Origin: Nitrososphaera sp.
GTDB lineage: Archaea; Thermoproteota; Nitrososphaeria; Nitrososphaerales; Nitrososphaeraceae
Length of the DNA: 64,000 nt
Assembly (NCBI GenBank): GCA_029263715.1
Contig: JAJUFP010000010.1
Span: 1 to 64,000, forward strand
Reading direction: 5' to 3'
Made by a program: the position numbers and the translations under genes. Every line of letters begins with the position of its first letter. The stretch's first letter is position 1. The notes beneath the pieces were generated by a model. The model saw only the letters and a program-made list of their open reading frames with translations, ran no database searches and was not told the DNA's origin. This document shows, in pieces, positions 43,879 to 51,754 of the stretch.

Positions 43879-44001
43879 GCCGGGGTACCCAAGCTAGGTA
43901 AGTCATGGTAGACCCTAAAAGGGGTCAGCCTCGAGATCTAACAAAAAGACGTGCCAGCTGATGTCCTTCGGGACTCGAGGGTTCGAGTCCCTCTCCCGGC
44001 G
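43879..44001 (+). tRNA. tRNA-Ser(CGA), with anticodon-loop intron and probable D-loop intron
   Basis: Acceptor GCCGGGG / TCCCGGC (43879-43885, 43994-44000) with discriminator G44001, typical for serine. T arm GAGGG-TTCGAGT-CCCTC (43977-43993). Long variable arm GTCC-TTCG-GGAC. Anticodon stem TCAGC (43925-43929) / GCTGA (43957-43961) with loop CTCGAG...A, giving anticodon CGA and a ~20 nt intron (about 43936-43955) at the canonical 37/38 site. The D stem CCC/GGG encloses 30 nt instead of ~13, so a second intron of ~17 nt seems to sit in the D loop. CCA is not encoded. Removal of both introns leaves ~86 nt, normal for type II tRNA. Confidence 0.85.
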
Positions 44002-44092
44002 CTCTTCTTTTGGTCATACGACGCCTAAAAGGTTTGTAGGAAAGATCCCACATTTTCGTTCCTTTATTAGCGATGAATGCGTATCCCCTCTA

Positions 44093-44245
44093 ATGGGTTT
44101 ATTAGACAAACTGAGGGGAAAGAAGGAAGTCAAGAAAGAAGAGGGAGCCGATACGGGTGGTTCTGGCACACAAGGTTCGTCAACAGGCCAGCAGAGCAGA
44201 AAGATCAAAAGATACACTTCTGAGGGAAAACCTGTCTACGAATAA
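44093..44245 (+). CDS. Small hydrophilic protein, 50 aa
   Basis: 50 residues from the ATG at 44093, 27 bases after a TATA box (CCTTTATTAG, 44061-44070). A longer reading from 43961 would start inside the tRNA. Lys/Glu-rich helix, a Gly/Ser linker and the end KRYTSEGKPVYE. Unknown role. Confidence 0.55.
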   Translation: MGLLDKLRGKKEVKKEEGADTGGSGTQGSSTGQQSRKIKRYTSEGKPVYE

Positions 44246-44284
44246 TCGTACGACACAATCTAATTTTTTTCTGCAGACAAGAAT

Positions 44285-45085
44285 CTAGTCTTTACCATGA
44301 AAAATTCTGATAACCCTTGCCTTCTTGTGCGAGCCCCTTACAACAATACCATCTTGCTTGATTCTCACTCCGCTGTGATGTGCCGTTGTTCCATAGAGCC
44401 TGCCATTTGCTTCCCTTGATAAAGAGACCATAATCCTAGAAATGAACGGAACCGTATATCTCAGCTCTCCGGCTACTGTCTGGCCGTCTTGTTTTCTTGA
44501 CAGGTACGTCGGGATTATGTGGCAGATCCCTATCCGGTCATCCTCAAATCCAGACGGATTCTTTTTGGTCCATTCACCCAGACTTATCCTCTCAGGATAC
44601 GAGTAATACCCACCAGACCCAAAGGACGTGGAGACAATCACGCCGTTTCCGATGGCGTACTCTGTGAATCGGGTTGGGCCTTCTACAGACACGGTATACC
44701 TAATGCAGCCGGCAAAGACGCTGCGTTCCATGTAAACGTCGGTCAGCACATCGGTTGTTTTTTCATCATGCTCCACACAGAGCATGTTCCTTTCTTCAAC
44801 TGCAAAATCGCCTTTTGCAATCTTTTTCAATGCAGAACCCAGTTCGGCGTAAGTAACTTCTGATAGCCGTGCCTTGCTTCCAAGGATTTCCTGCTCGCCT
44901 ACAGCAACAAAAAGCATTGGGATGGACAACTTTCTTCCATAGTAGCCAAAGGTCCCATCTCCTCCCACCACTATGGCAATCTCGGGATCTCTTGATACGG
45001 TCAAACCGGCAGACCGGACAAGGGCCGCGATTTTTTCCTGCGAAACCTTGGGCCTTTTTGGATTGACAAAGATCCCGACTCTCAT
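44285..45085 (-). CDS. NAD kinase
   Basis: 266 residues from the ATG at 45085 (a two-codon longer start exists). GGDGTF motif at about residues 41-46 (AIVVGGDGTFGYYG), AIGNGVIVSTSFGSGGYYSYP equals the second ATP/NAD-binding block. Phosphorylates NAD to NADP. Some conserved residues differ from bacterial forms, as common in archaea. Confidence 0.82.
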   Translation of the reverse strand: MRVGIFVNPKRPKVSQEKIAALVRSAGLTVSRDPEIAIVVGGDGTFGYYGRKLSIPMLFVAVGEQEILGSKARLSEVTYAELGSALKKIAKGDFAVEERNMLCVEHDEKTTDVLTDVYMERSVFAGCIRYTVSVEGPTRFTEYAIGNGVIVSTSFGSGGYYSYPERISLGEWTKKNPSGFEDDRIGICHIIPTYLSRKQDGQTVAGELRYTVPFISRIMVSLSREANGRLYGTTAHHSGVRIKQDGIVVRGSHKKARVIRIFHGKD

Positions 45086-45130
45086 ATGCATATGTGCAGG
45101 GCGTATGTTATTTTGGCTTTCTTGGCAAGG

Positions 45131-45820
45131 TCACGCATGCTCCAACAGGTAGAGCGCGTTTGCAAGCATCCCCGTGTCGTTGTTGAGGTAAATTGCCTTC
45201 CTGTCGGCCTTTATCTTCTTGACTTTTGACAGTATCAAGTCAAGCTCTTTTTCCGAGTAGACGTAGCTGTACCATTCAGTGGAGCCATGGAGCCGCAGGT
45301 AGACAGTATTGTTGGTGGCAACAACTTTGCGGGGAAGCTTGGGTGCATCAACAGAACAAAAGGCCACGCCAGCATCCTCGACTTCTTTTATGGCCTTCCA
45401 CCACCCAGGATCCCGGAATTCCATGACTGCCTTGTTTCCCAACTCTGCTGCCTTGAAAAAGTTCTTTACGGCGTCGATGTTTTCCTGACTGTACTTGTAG
45501 CTTCCTGGCATCTGGAACAGCCAGAAATCAATCCGCTCTTCCATGGGCTCAAAGAGTTTTCTAAAGCGTTTCCAAGTTTCCAGGGCCTTGCCCCGCAGTC
45601 TGGATTGGTGCGTTACCCAGCGATGCACCTTGATGGAGAAGCCGAAATCTGGAGGTGCCACCAGCCAGGCCTTTATCCAGTTTTCGTACGGAAAGCGGTA
45701 AAAGCTGGCGTTTATCTCTACAGAGTTAAAGCCCTGGCCCAGATACCACTTGAAGGGGGTGGGCTTGCCTTCATTCCAGAAATACGAATAGCCGGAAGTT
45801 CCTATACGGATTGACTGCAA
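45131..45820 (-). CDS. DUF72 (YecE-like) protein
   Basis: 229 residues. DUF72 pattern: IRIGTSGYSYFWNEGKPTPF, FNSVEINASFYRFP, KVHRWVTHQSRL, VMEFRDPGWW, YLRLHGSTEWYSYVYS and the final YLNNDTGMLANAL. TIM-barrel-like; function not established. Confidence 0.88.
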   Translation of the reverse strand: MQSIRIGTSGYSYFWNEGKPTPFKWYLGQGFNSVEINASFYRFPYENWIKAWLVAPPDFGFSIKVHRWVTHQSRLRGKALETWKRFRKLFEPMEERIDFWLFQMPGSYKYSQENIDAVKNFFKAAELGNKAVMEFRDPGWWKAIKEVEDAGVAFCSVDAPKLPRKVVATNNTVYLRLHGSTEWYSYVYSEKELDLILSKVKKIKADRKAIYLNNDTGMLANALYLLEHA

Positions 45821-45947
45821 CCCTGTACCATATTTCTTGCATTCTGTAATAAAGTCTTAGAATGGTGAATGTTTGCAGGAATAACTGCCAGGCCTCAAAG
45901 CACGTATTTCATTTATAACAGACTTTGTCCTTTCGATCCTCTGCAGT

Positions 45948-46241
45948 TTGAACACAAGTACCATAAGAAGCGCGATAACCGATAGAAAGATAATCGAGTT
46001 TACCTACCACGGCTACGCAAGGATCGCAGAGCCGCATGTTTACGGCATACACAAAGGCAAAAGGCAGATCCTTGTATACCAGGTTGGTGGGCTCACCTCT
46101 TCTGGCCGCATCCCAGATTGGAGGCGGATCAACCTTGACGACATATCAGGGCTGAAGGTAACCGGACAAAAGTTTGATGGGCCCAGAGACAGGCCACCAG
46201 AATATAGCGACTGGGATACCATCATAACGATGGTAAAGTAG
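45948..46241 (+). CDS. Stand-alone WYL-like domain
   Basis: 97 residues, TTG start at 45948. IRSAITDRKIIEFTYHGYAR, AEPHVYGIHKGKRQILVYQ and WRRINLDDISGLKV follow the strand order of WYL domains (Sm-like fold), although the exact W-Y-L residues vary. WYL domains sense ligands in defence and stress regulators; here no HTH is attached. Confidence 0.6.
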   Translation: MNTSTIRSAITDRKIIEFTYHGYARIAEPHVYGIHKGKRQILVYQVGGLTSSGRIPDWRRINLDDISGLKVTGQKFDGPRDRPPEYSDWDTIITMVK

Positions 46242-46300
46242 CCTCCTGGACAGAGAAATCTTAAAGTCCATGTGATTATTCCCCATTCTTTGAATCTTCG

Positions 46301-46885
46301 ATGAGCGAAGAAAAAATCAACGTAGTGGGAATAAACGTGCTAAGACAGAACGGCGTGGACGTAGACGAAGTGTTAAAACTTCTTATCTACAACGCCTCGG
46401 TGGAATTCGCGGCATACTATTACTTTACCAACCTGCGGGCGCACTGCACGGGGCTGGAAGGTGAGGGCATAAAGGGCGTGATTGAGGACGCGCGGCTTGA
46501 AGATCTGAGCCACTTTGAGTCCTGCATCCAGAGGATATACGAGCTTGGAGGCATCCTTCCAAACGACGCGATGGAGTTTATCCGCATGTCTGGATGCGAA
46601 TTCTTGCAGCTGCCAACGCCACCAACCAACCTCAAAGAGATACTGAAAAAGTGCCTGCTGGCAGAACAGGGCGCCATAGTCAACTGGAACAAGATGTGTA
46701 ACCTGACACTTGGAAAGGATCCTGCCACCTACGACATCGCCAAGGACATACTGAAGGAGGAAATAGAGCACGAGTCCTGGTTTATGGAACTGCTGTACAG
46801 TCGCCCCTCAGGTCACATGAGGAGAAAGTATTCCGGCGAGAGGCCGCATACCCACAAGCATTCCAGGGCCATAAGCCAGCTCTAA
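46301..46885 (+). CDS. Dps-like ferritin-fold protein (second copy)
   Basis: 194 residues, close paralogue of the gene at 31874. Metal-site blocks ASVEFAAYYYFTNLR, ARLEDLSHFESC and EEIEHESWFMELL supply the E and ExxH ligands. Tail RPSGHMRRKYSGERPHTHKH is His/Arg-rich and may bind DNA or metal. Iron storage and peroxide protection are expected roles. Confidence 0.85.
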   Translation: MSEEKINVVGINVLRQNGVDVDEVLKLLIYNASVEFAAYYYFTNLRAHCTGLEGEGIKGVIEDARLEDLSHFESCIQRIYELGGILPNDAMEFIRMSGCEFLQLPTPPTNLKEILKKCLLAEQGAIVNWNKMCNLTLGKDPATYDIAKDILKEEIEHESWFMELLYSRPSGHMRRKYSGERPHTHKHSRAISQL

Positions 46886-46889
46886 AGCG

Positions 46890-47228
46890 TCAGTCCATGT
46901 CTACGCTTACTATCGTCTGGCCCCTTGAAAATTCGTGGTGCACTCCGACGGCAAAGATGTAGACGCCTTTCTTCCATGTTTTTTTCTTGTCTGGAACTAT
47001 CTCGATAAGGTAGACGCCGGGAAAATCCGTTTCGGCTGCTGCAATAAGATTCGTTACTATCCCGCCGCCGGGAGCCACCACCGTTTTTACTGTAAAATCC
47101 GAGGCAGTCAATCCTGAAACCGGTGCGCCGTCAGCGTCGGTGACAGAAACTATGACGTAGTTGGGCTTGCTGTTCTTTGGCGCTGCCAGCGCATCCTCTG
47201 ACAATGCGGTAACCATCAAGCGAGTCAT
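46890..47228 (-). CDS. Secreted or surface Ig-like protein, 112 aa
   Basis: 112 residues from the ATG at 47228. A weak N-terminal hydrophobic stretch is followed by an Ig-like or CarboxypepD-reg-like fold: VIVSVTDADGAPVSGLTASDFTV, VYLIEIVPDKKKTWKKGVY and VGVHHEFSRGQTIVSVD. Start uncertain (47216 and 47267 also in frame). Convergent with the Dps-like gene. Confidence 0.55.
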   Translation of the reverse strand: MTRLMVTALSEDALAAPKNSKPNYVIVSVTDADGAPVSGLTASDFTVKTVVAPGGGIVTNLIAAAETDFPGVYLIEIVPDKKKTWKKGVYIFAVGVHHEFSRGQTIVSVDMD

Positions 47229-47349
47229 AATTGTGAACCTTGTGATCAAAGTATTAAACATTCTCAAACATAGAACAAATGCTTCTTTATTCAGGACAGT
47301 AGATGATTTACAGACTGCTTATTAGTTTGAAAGTCGATATTTATAGAAA

Positions 47350-47583
47350 ATGACAAGCGCAAAAGAATTGCAGTATTCGTTATCGCAGAGACTGTTACAG
47401 TTTGCTCCGCTTCCAATAAGGATTCTTGCTGGATTAGCGTTCATTGCGCACGGCCTTCCCAAGTTCACAAACGCTGCCCAGACTGCAGGATTTTTCGGCA
47501 ATATCGGGCTTCCAGCAGAACTCGTCATTCCAATAGGCCTGCTGGAAGTTATAGGCGGCATCTTTATCGGACGGGATTTATGA
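47350..47583 (+). CDS. DoxX-like membrane protein, N-terminal half
   Basis: 77 residues: basic start, helix RILAGLAFIAHGLPKF, AGFFGNIGLPAELVIPIGLLEVIGGIF, exactly the first half of a DoxX/quinol-oxidase-associated protein (~140 residues). The frame ends at a TGA that overlaps an ATG (TTATGACC) of the second half. Confidence 0.75.
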   Translation: MTSAKELQYSLSQRLLQFAPLPIRILAGLAFIAHGLPKFTNAAQTAGFFGNIGLPAELVIPIGLLEVIGGIFIGRDL

Positions 47584-47795
47584 CCAGGATTTCTGCAATT
47601 CTGCTTGCTGTCGATATGATCGGCGCAACTGTTTTGGCAAAACTGTCCAGAGGCTTTGTGGGTGGCTACGAGCTAGAGCTGCTCTTGATGTCCGTTTGCA
47701 TTGCCCTGCTGATAGGTGGACCAGGAAGGATTTCCGTAGAGCGCGACCTGTTAAAGCGCGAGATCTTTCCTCGTGGCAAGACGCTGGCAGGCTAG
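47580..47795 (+). CDS. DoxX-like membrane protein, C-terminal half
   Basis: 71 residues: TRISAILLAVDMIGATVLAKL, GGYELELLLMSVCIALLIGGPGR match the second half of DoxX. Together with the previous frame (one base shift, 4-base overlap) it makes a complete protein. Either a recent frameshift or a true split gene with coupled translation. Length of the two parts fits a full DoxX. Confidence 0.7.
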   Translation: MTRISAILLAVDMIGATVLAKLSRGFVGGYELELLLMSVCIALLIGGPGRISVERDLLKREIFPRGKTLAG

Positions 47796-48379
47796 GCAGA
47801 CTCTAATTTCGCTCCGCATTCGCCGCAGAACTTTTGGCCATGAGCAAGGGCCGCCCCGCATTTTTTGCAGTTCTGCTCAAGACGAAGGCCGCAGTTGATG
47901 CAGAATTTCTTGCCTCCGGTGGGCTTACGGCAATTGGGGCAGACTTCCAGTTTCGAATCCTCCTTGCAGATGGATTTTTCTTCATCCCAGTCCGGCTCGC
48001 AGACCCACCTCTTGCAAAGCGGGCAGTAGTGGAAATTTTTCTTGGCCTCTTCCTGCGATCGAAAGAAGGCGTCGTCATGGCCCCTGTGCCATTCAGGTGC
48101 ATACGACTTGAACCTGTCGGCCAGCTTGTCGGTAAACTCCCTTTGTTTTTCATCAGTGTCCTTAAGACCTGATCCGCTTACCCGGTCCAGAATAGACGAA
48201 CCCAAAGAAAACGCCCTTGAGGAGATTCCGATAAAGTCACGTTTCTTGTTTGAGCTTGCCTCGATGTACCTAGAGATGTATTCAGCATTGCAAATATCAC
48301 ACTTGAACACGAACCGGTAGCCGCCCTCGTCGCTTCGGTCTTCAAATCCCCTGGTGAATGGCTTCAAGGTCATTCCCAT
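47792..48379 (-). CDS. Multi-zinc-ribbon protein, ~195 aa
   Basis: N-terminal CDICNAEY site, a central helical part, CPLCKRWVC, then zinc ribbons CPNCRKPTGGKKFCINCG and CKKCG...FCGECG at the C-terminus. TATA-like TAGTATAAAA (48411-48420) lies upstream; 48394 is an alternative start. Such double-ribbon proteins occur as adaptors in thaumarchaea. No enzyme motif. Confidence 0.65.
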   Translation of the reverse strand: MGMTLKPFTRGFEDRSDEGGYRFVFKCDICNAEYISRYIEASSNKKRDFIGISSRAFSLGSSILDRVSGSGLKDTDEKQREFTDKLADRFKSYAPEWHRGHDDAFFRSQEEAKKNFHYCPLCKRWVCEPDWDEEKSICKEDSKLEVCPNCRKPTGGKKFCINCGLRLEQNCKKCGAALAHGQKFCGECGAKLESA

Positions 48380-48428
48380 CGCGCACAACCCCATGTACCC
48401 TCGGTGAAGTTAGTATAAAAGAACTTGT

Positions 48429-48923
48429 CTAGGCCGGCCTTATAGAGCAGCTCTGGTCGAGCCTCTTGTTTACTGAATACAGCGCCCACAACAGCAGCGC
48501 TACTGAAACAAGGCGCAGCGGCAGCTGGTACTGCGACATGATGTTGGATGTGGCCACACCCAGCCCGCCAAATACAGACACAAGGAAAAAGCCTGAGGAA
48601 GAGCAGCCCACGCATGCGCTGGATATTACGCTCATGGTAGAGCCTGAAAGGAAGGATCCGTGAAACCTGACCGCGGAATTCCTAAAGACGTACACGTTCA
48701 TTGCAACAACCATGCCAAGCAGCCCGGAAGTGATGTTTGATAGTACAAAGTTGGATACGGCGTCAGATGGAATGTAAAAGGCCAGTACCGGCGAGAAAAA
48801 CAGCAGACCATCCAGTTGGTTGAATAGAACCCAGAAACCGGCCGCAACAGCAACAGCCATGGTGACGTACGCACGGCTAGAAAACACCATTGAAAATGGG
48901 CGGTTTTTAAGTTGGCTATCCAT
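48429..48923 (-). CDS. Integral membrane protein, 164 aa
   Basis: About five membrane helices from the ATG at 48923. The fourth segment carries SACVGCSSSGFFLVS with two Cys that could bind a metal or form a disulfide. No family recognised. Separate from the zinc-ribbon gene by ~50 bases on the same strand. Confidence 0.65.
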   Translation of the reverse strand: MDSQLKNRPFSMVFSSRAYVTMAVAVAAGFWVLFNQLDGLLFFSPVLAFYIPSDAVSNFVLSNITSGLLGMVVAMNVYVFRNSAVRFHGSFLSGSTMSVISSACVGCSSSGFFLVSVFGGLGVATSNIMSQYQLPLRLVSVALLLWALYSVNKRLDQSCSIRPA

Positions 48924-49056
48924 CTCTAACCGAGCTAGCGTGAAATTATGCCGTGCACCTAATATTTCTTGCCGAGGCTTCAAAACAGGATTTTAACCAT
49001 TAAAGCGTCGATAAACGGGGAATAATTCAAATAGCGAACTCTTGTATTTTCAGCAG

Positions 49057-49185
49057 TTGAAGGCAGCAAAGAAAGAATGCGCACTGTGCGGAACAACGCT
49101 CCCGCCAGGAAGCCAGGTAAGCATATGCAGTGAATGCATAAAGTGTGCTGACTGCTGTGTCGGGCTGGAGAAACTCCGAGACTAG
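49057..49185 (+). CDS. Small Cys-rich zinc protein, 42 aa
   Basis: TTG at 49057 (or in-frame TTG 49042), TAG at 49183-49185. ECALCGTTLPPG...ICSECIKCADCC gives eight cysteines in two zinc sites. It converges with the XRE-CBS gene, one base apart. Unknown function. Confidence 0.55.
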   Translation: MKAAKKECALCGTTLPPGSQVSICSECIKCADCCVGLEKLRD

Positions 49186-49186
49186 G

Positions 49187-49741
49187 CTATTCTACCATTT
49201 TCAGCGTATCGGTTATCGTGACTATTCCAATAACGTTGCCCTTCTCGCTTACCAGGATGCACTTTGAGAACCTTACAAGGGGTATCAACGCCCTAGCAGG
49301 GGTTGAAACATCGACTATGGGGGGCGGCGATTCCATCGCCTGCTCTACACGCATGTTTTTGAGCTCCACCTCGTCTTTTTCCATCATTATCTTGGCAACG
49401 CCGTCCTCGGTAAGGATGCCAACAACCTTTGAAGAATCAAAGACAGGTATCTGGCTGATGGAGTTCTTGCGCATCTTCTCTATCACCGTGTGAAGCTGCT
49501 CGTCTTTTAGAGCAGAGATCAGTCGTCGGCTGCAGATATCACTGGCCTTCATGGAATTCTTGCCCTCAAGGCTGCCCAAGACCTCAAAGATCTTCCGTGC
49601 TGTGTCGTAGCTGGGCTTGCAGCGTCCCGATTCTATCTGGTTTATCATCGAGGTGCTGATTCCAGTCAAGGTGGCCAGCTTCCTCTGGGTGATGCCAAGC
49701 CGCATCCTGGCCTGCTTTATGTACTCTAACCGTGGCAGCAT
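49187..49741 (-). CDS. XRE-type HTH regulator with CBS domains
   Basis: 184 residues from the ATG at 49741. HTH at about 8-55 (IKQARMRLGITQRKLATLTG...STSMINQIESGRCKPS), then a CBS pair (ISQIPVFDSSKVVGILTEDG; KCILVSEKGNVIGIVTITDT), which bind adenosyl nucleotides. Such HTH-CBS proteins are widely kept in archaea and link energy state to transcription. Confidence 0.85.
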   Translation of the reverse strand: MLPRLEYIKQARMRLGITQRKLATLTGISTSMINQIESGRCKPSYDTARKIFEVLGSLEGKNSMKASDICSRRLISALKDEQLHTVIEKMRKNSISQIPVFDSSKVVGILTEDGVAKIMMEKDEVELKNMRVEQAMESPPPIVDVSTPARALIPLVRFSKCILVSEKGNVIGIVTITDTLKMVE

Positions 49742-49845
49742 CAATTCTCATTGGATCTGTGAATTTATATAGGCTTGGAAAATTACAATATTTTTGATAG
49801 CCTTATATTATCTTCGAACGAAATTTGCGATCGTTATAACAGGTA

Positions 49846-51114
49846 ATGAGTAACGGTAACAGCAAGTGGGATTCAGTCAAGCGATACAAGCTCACCAAGA
49901 TGATAAACGAACTGTCAAGTATTGCCGGTCACGGAACTGAGCTTGTAACCGTTTACATCCCGCCGCGGCGCCCCATATTTGACGTCATTGCGCAGCTGCG
50001 AAACGAGGCCGGCACTGCCTCAAACATCAAGTCGGACCTGACCAGAAACCATGTCCAGGACGCGCTGAGCAGGACCATTGAGCACCTGAAGCTGTTCAAG
50101 GAAACCCCCGAGACAGGGCTTGTGGTATTCTGCGGCGCCATCCCCACCGGCAAGGGCTTTGGCACGGAAAAGATCGAGCTGACGTCGGTTATACCGCCAA
50201 AGCCAGTCCAGATCAGCCTGTACAGGTGCGACGACCACTTTTGGACGGATCACCTAAAAGAGATGCTCAAAGACGAGAAGGTCATTGGCGTCCTTGCCAT
50301 AGACACCACAGAAGCAGGTATCGGGATCCTGACCGGCGATCGGTGGGAGACCATAGACACGCTGTCGTCAGGTGTGGCCGGAAAGCACCGGCAGGGTGGA
50401 CAGTCTGCAAGAAGGTTTGAGCGCCTCAGGGAAAACGAGCTAAACGAGTACTACCACAGGGTTGCCGACCACGCAAAGCAGGTCTTTATAGACCAGTACA
50501 ACGTCAAGGGCATCATAGTCGGCGGGCCAGGACCCACTAAGGAAAATTTCCTGAAAGAGGAATACCTGGATTACAGGCTGCAGAACAACGTCCTTGTCAC
50601 GCTGGATACATCGTACTCTGGCGATGAGGGAGTTCGGGAAATAATAGACAAGGCCCAGAAGGACGGCATTCTGGCAGAGTTTCGCGTCATGGAAGAAAAA
50701 CAGATGGTCAAAAAGTTCATGAGCGAGGTCCATTCAAACAGGGGTCTTGGCATATACGGAATCTTTGATGTGATAAAGGCCCTGCAAAGCGGCATTGCGG
50801 ATATGGTGATAGTAACCAACGACATTTCGTACGTTAAACTGGACTTCAAGTGCAAGGTATGCAAAAACGTTCAGGAAAGGATCGTAGACAGGTCTGCCCT
50901 GATTGCCACAAGGCAGGAAGTGACCTCAAAGCCCTGCCCCTCATGCGGAGTGCTGGACTTTGACGTTGTTGAAAAGGACATCGTCGACTATCTGCAGGAG
51001 CTGGCCACAATGACTGGGAGCAGGCTTGAGGTGATCTCCGGCCAGACGGAAGAAGGTGCGCAGCTTGCCTCGCTTGGAAGGATAGGGGGCATCCTGCGCT
51101 TCAGGCCGATGTAG
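49846..51114 (+). CDS. prf1: Peptide chain release factor aRF1
   Basis: 422 residues. NIKS at 60-63 (stop-codon recognition), GGQ at 184-186 (peptidyl-tRNA hydrolysis) within HRQGGQSARRF, a central domain and a C-terminal zinc-binding insertion CKVCKN...CPSCG that binds aRF3/EF1A. TATA-like CTTATATTATC at about 49802-49812. Confidence 0.96.
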   Translation: MSNGNSKWDSVKRYKLTKMINELSSIAGHGTELVTVYIPPRRPIFDVIAQLRNEAGTASNIKSDLTRNHVQDALSRTIEHLKLFKETPETGLVVFCGAIPTGKGFGTEKIELTSVIPPKPVQISLYRCDDHFWTDHLKEMLKDEKVIGVLAIDTTEAGIGILTGDRWETIDTLSSGVAGKHRQGGQSARRFERLRENELNEYYHRVADHAKQVFIDQYNVKGIIVGGPGPTKENFLKEEYLDYRLQNNVLVTLDTSYSGDEGVREIIDKAQKDGILAEFRVMEEKQMVKKFMSEVHSNRGLGIYGIFDVIKALQSGIADMVIVTNDISYVKLDFKCKVCKNVQERIVDRSALIATRQEVTSKPCPSCGVLDFDVVEKDIVDYLQELATMTGSRLEVISGQTEEGAQLASLGRIGGILRFRPM

Positions 51115-51235
51115 ACTCGCACGTGCAGGCGCTTATCTCCTTGTAGCAGCCGGAGCACACGGCAAACGTGGTGCATCCCATGGGGCTGCAGGCTTCAAAA
51201 GTCTTGATGTCCCTGCCGCAGACGCATTTTTGCAT
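51101..51235 (-). CDS. Small Cys-rich zinc protein, 44 aa
   Basis: ATG at 51235, TGA at 51101-51103, overlapping the aRF1 stop by 14 bases antisense. MQKCVCGRDIKTFEACSPMG then CTTFAVCSGCYKEISACTC has eight Cys, fitting two zinc sites. Unknown role. Confidence 0.55.
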   Translation of the reverse strand: MQKCVCGRDIKTFEACSPMGCTTFAVCSGCYKEISACTCESTSA

Positions 51236-51348
51236 TCATTGTTGCTATTTTGAAAAACAATATCTGTCTTGCGGCCAAACAATTATTCTTCAACTAGACA
51301 AACTGCCATGACCTGTTACAATAAAGGCGATCTGTGTGTTTTGCAGGC

Positions 51349-51675
51349 ATGACACTTGAAGATTTCCTTCTGCCATCGGAGAATATAGTCTTCAGCAGCG
51401 CAGAAGATATTGAGTTTACCGAAAGAAAATACAAGATCATCATCACAGACCGGCGGCTTATACTCTACTCAAGAAGGGGGTTGCTGTTCAAGTCCGATGA
51501 CATTGTCAGCAAGAGGCTGGACAGCATCAACGATGTCAAGTACCGTGAAGGCGGCTTTCCGTTCAGGCAGGCAGCGGTCTCCATCTGGAGCGATTCAAAA
51601 ATGGAGATCCGCGGATCCATTGCTCACATGAAACCTCTGTTCCAGATGCTGCAATCGGTGACAAACAAAAAGTAA
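51349..51675 (+). CDS. PH-like domain protein, 108 aa
   Basis: 108 residues from the ATG at 51349, 26 bases after ACAATAAAGG (about 51318-51327). LPSENIVFSSAEDIEFTERKYKIIITDRRLILYSRRG and VKYREGGFPFRQAAVSIWS are the strand pattern of bacterial-type PH domains (bPH). Probably binds a membrane or protein partner. Confidence 0.65.
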   Translation: MTLEDFLLPSENIVFSSAEDIEFTERKYKIIITDRRLILYSRRGLLFKSDDIVSKRLDSINDVKYREGGFPFRQAAVSIWSDSKMEIRGSIAHMKPLFQMLQSVTNKK

Positions 51676-51754
51676 ACAATCAACAGATTAGTCAATTTAG
51701 TCAAAAAAAGCTTGACAAGTAATAAATAAAGGTAGACAGCTACACCTCACGCAG

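Noticed and set aside
43961-44092. N-terminal extension of the 50-aa gene
   Set aside because: It would start inside tRNA-Ser; the ATG at 44093 has a TATA box at the right distance.
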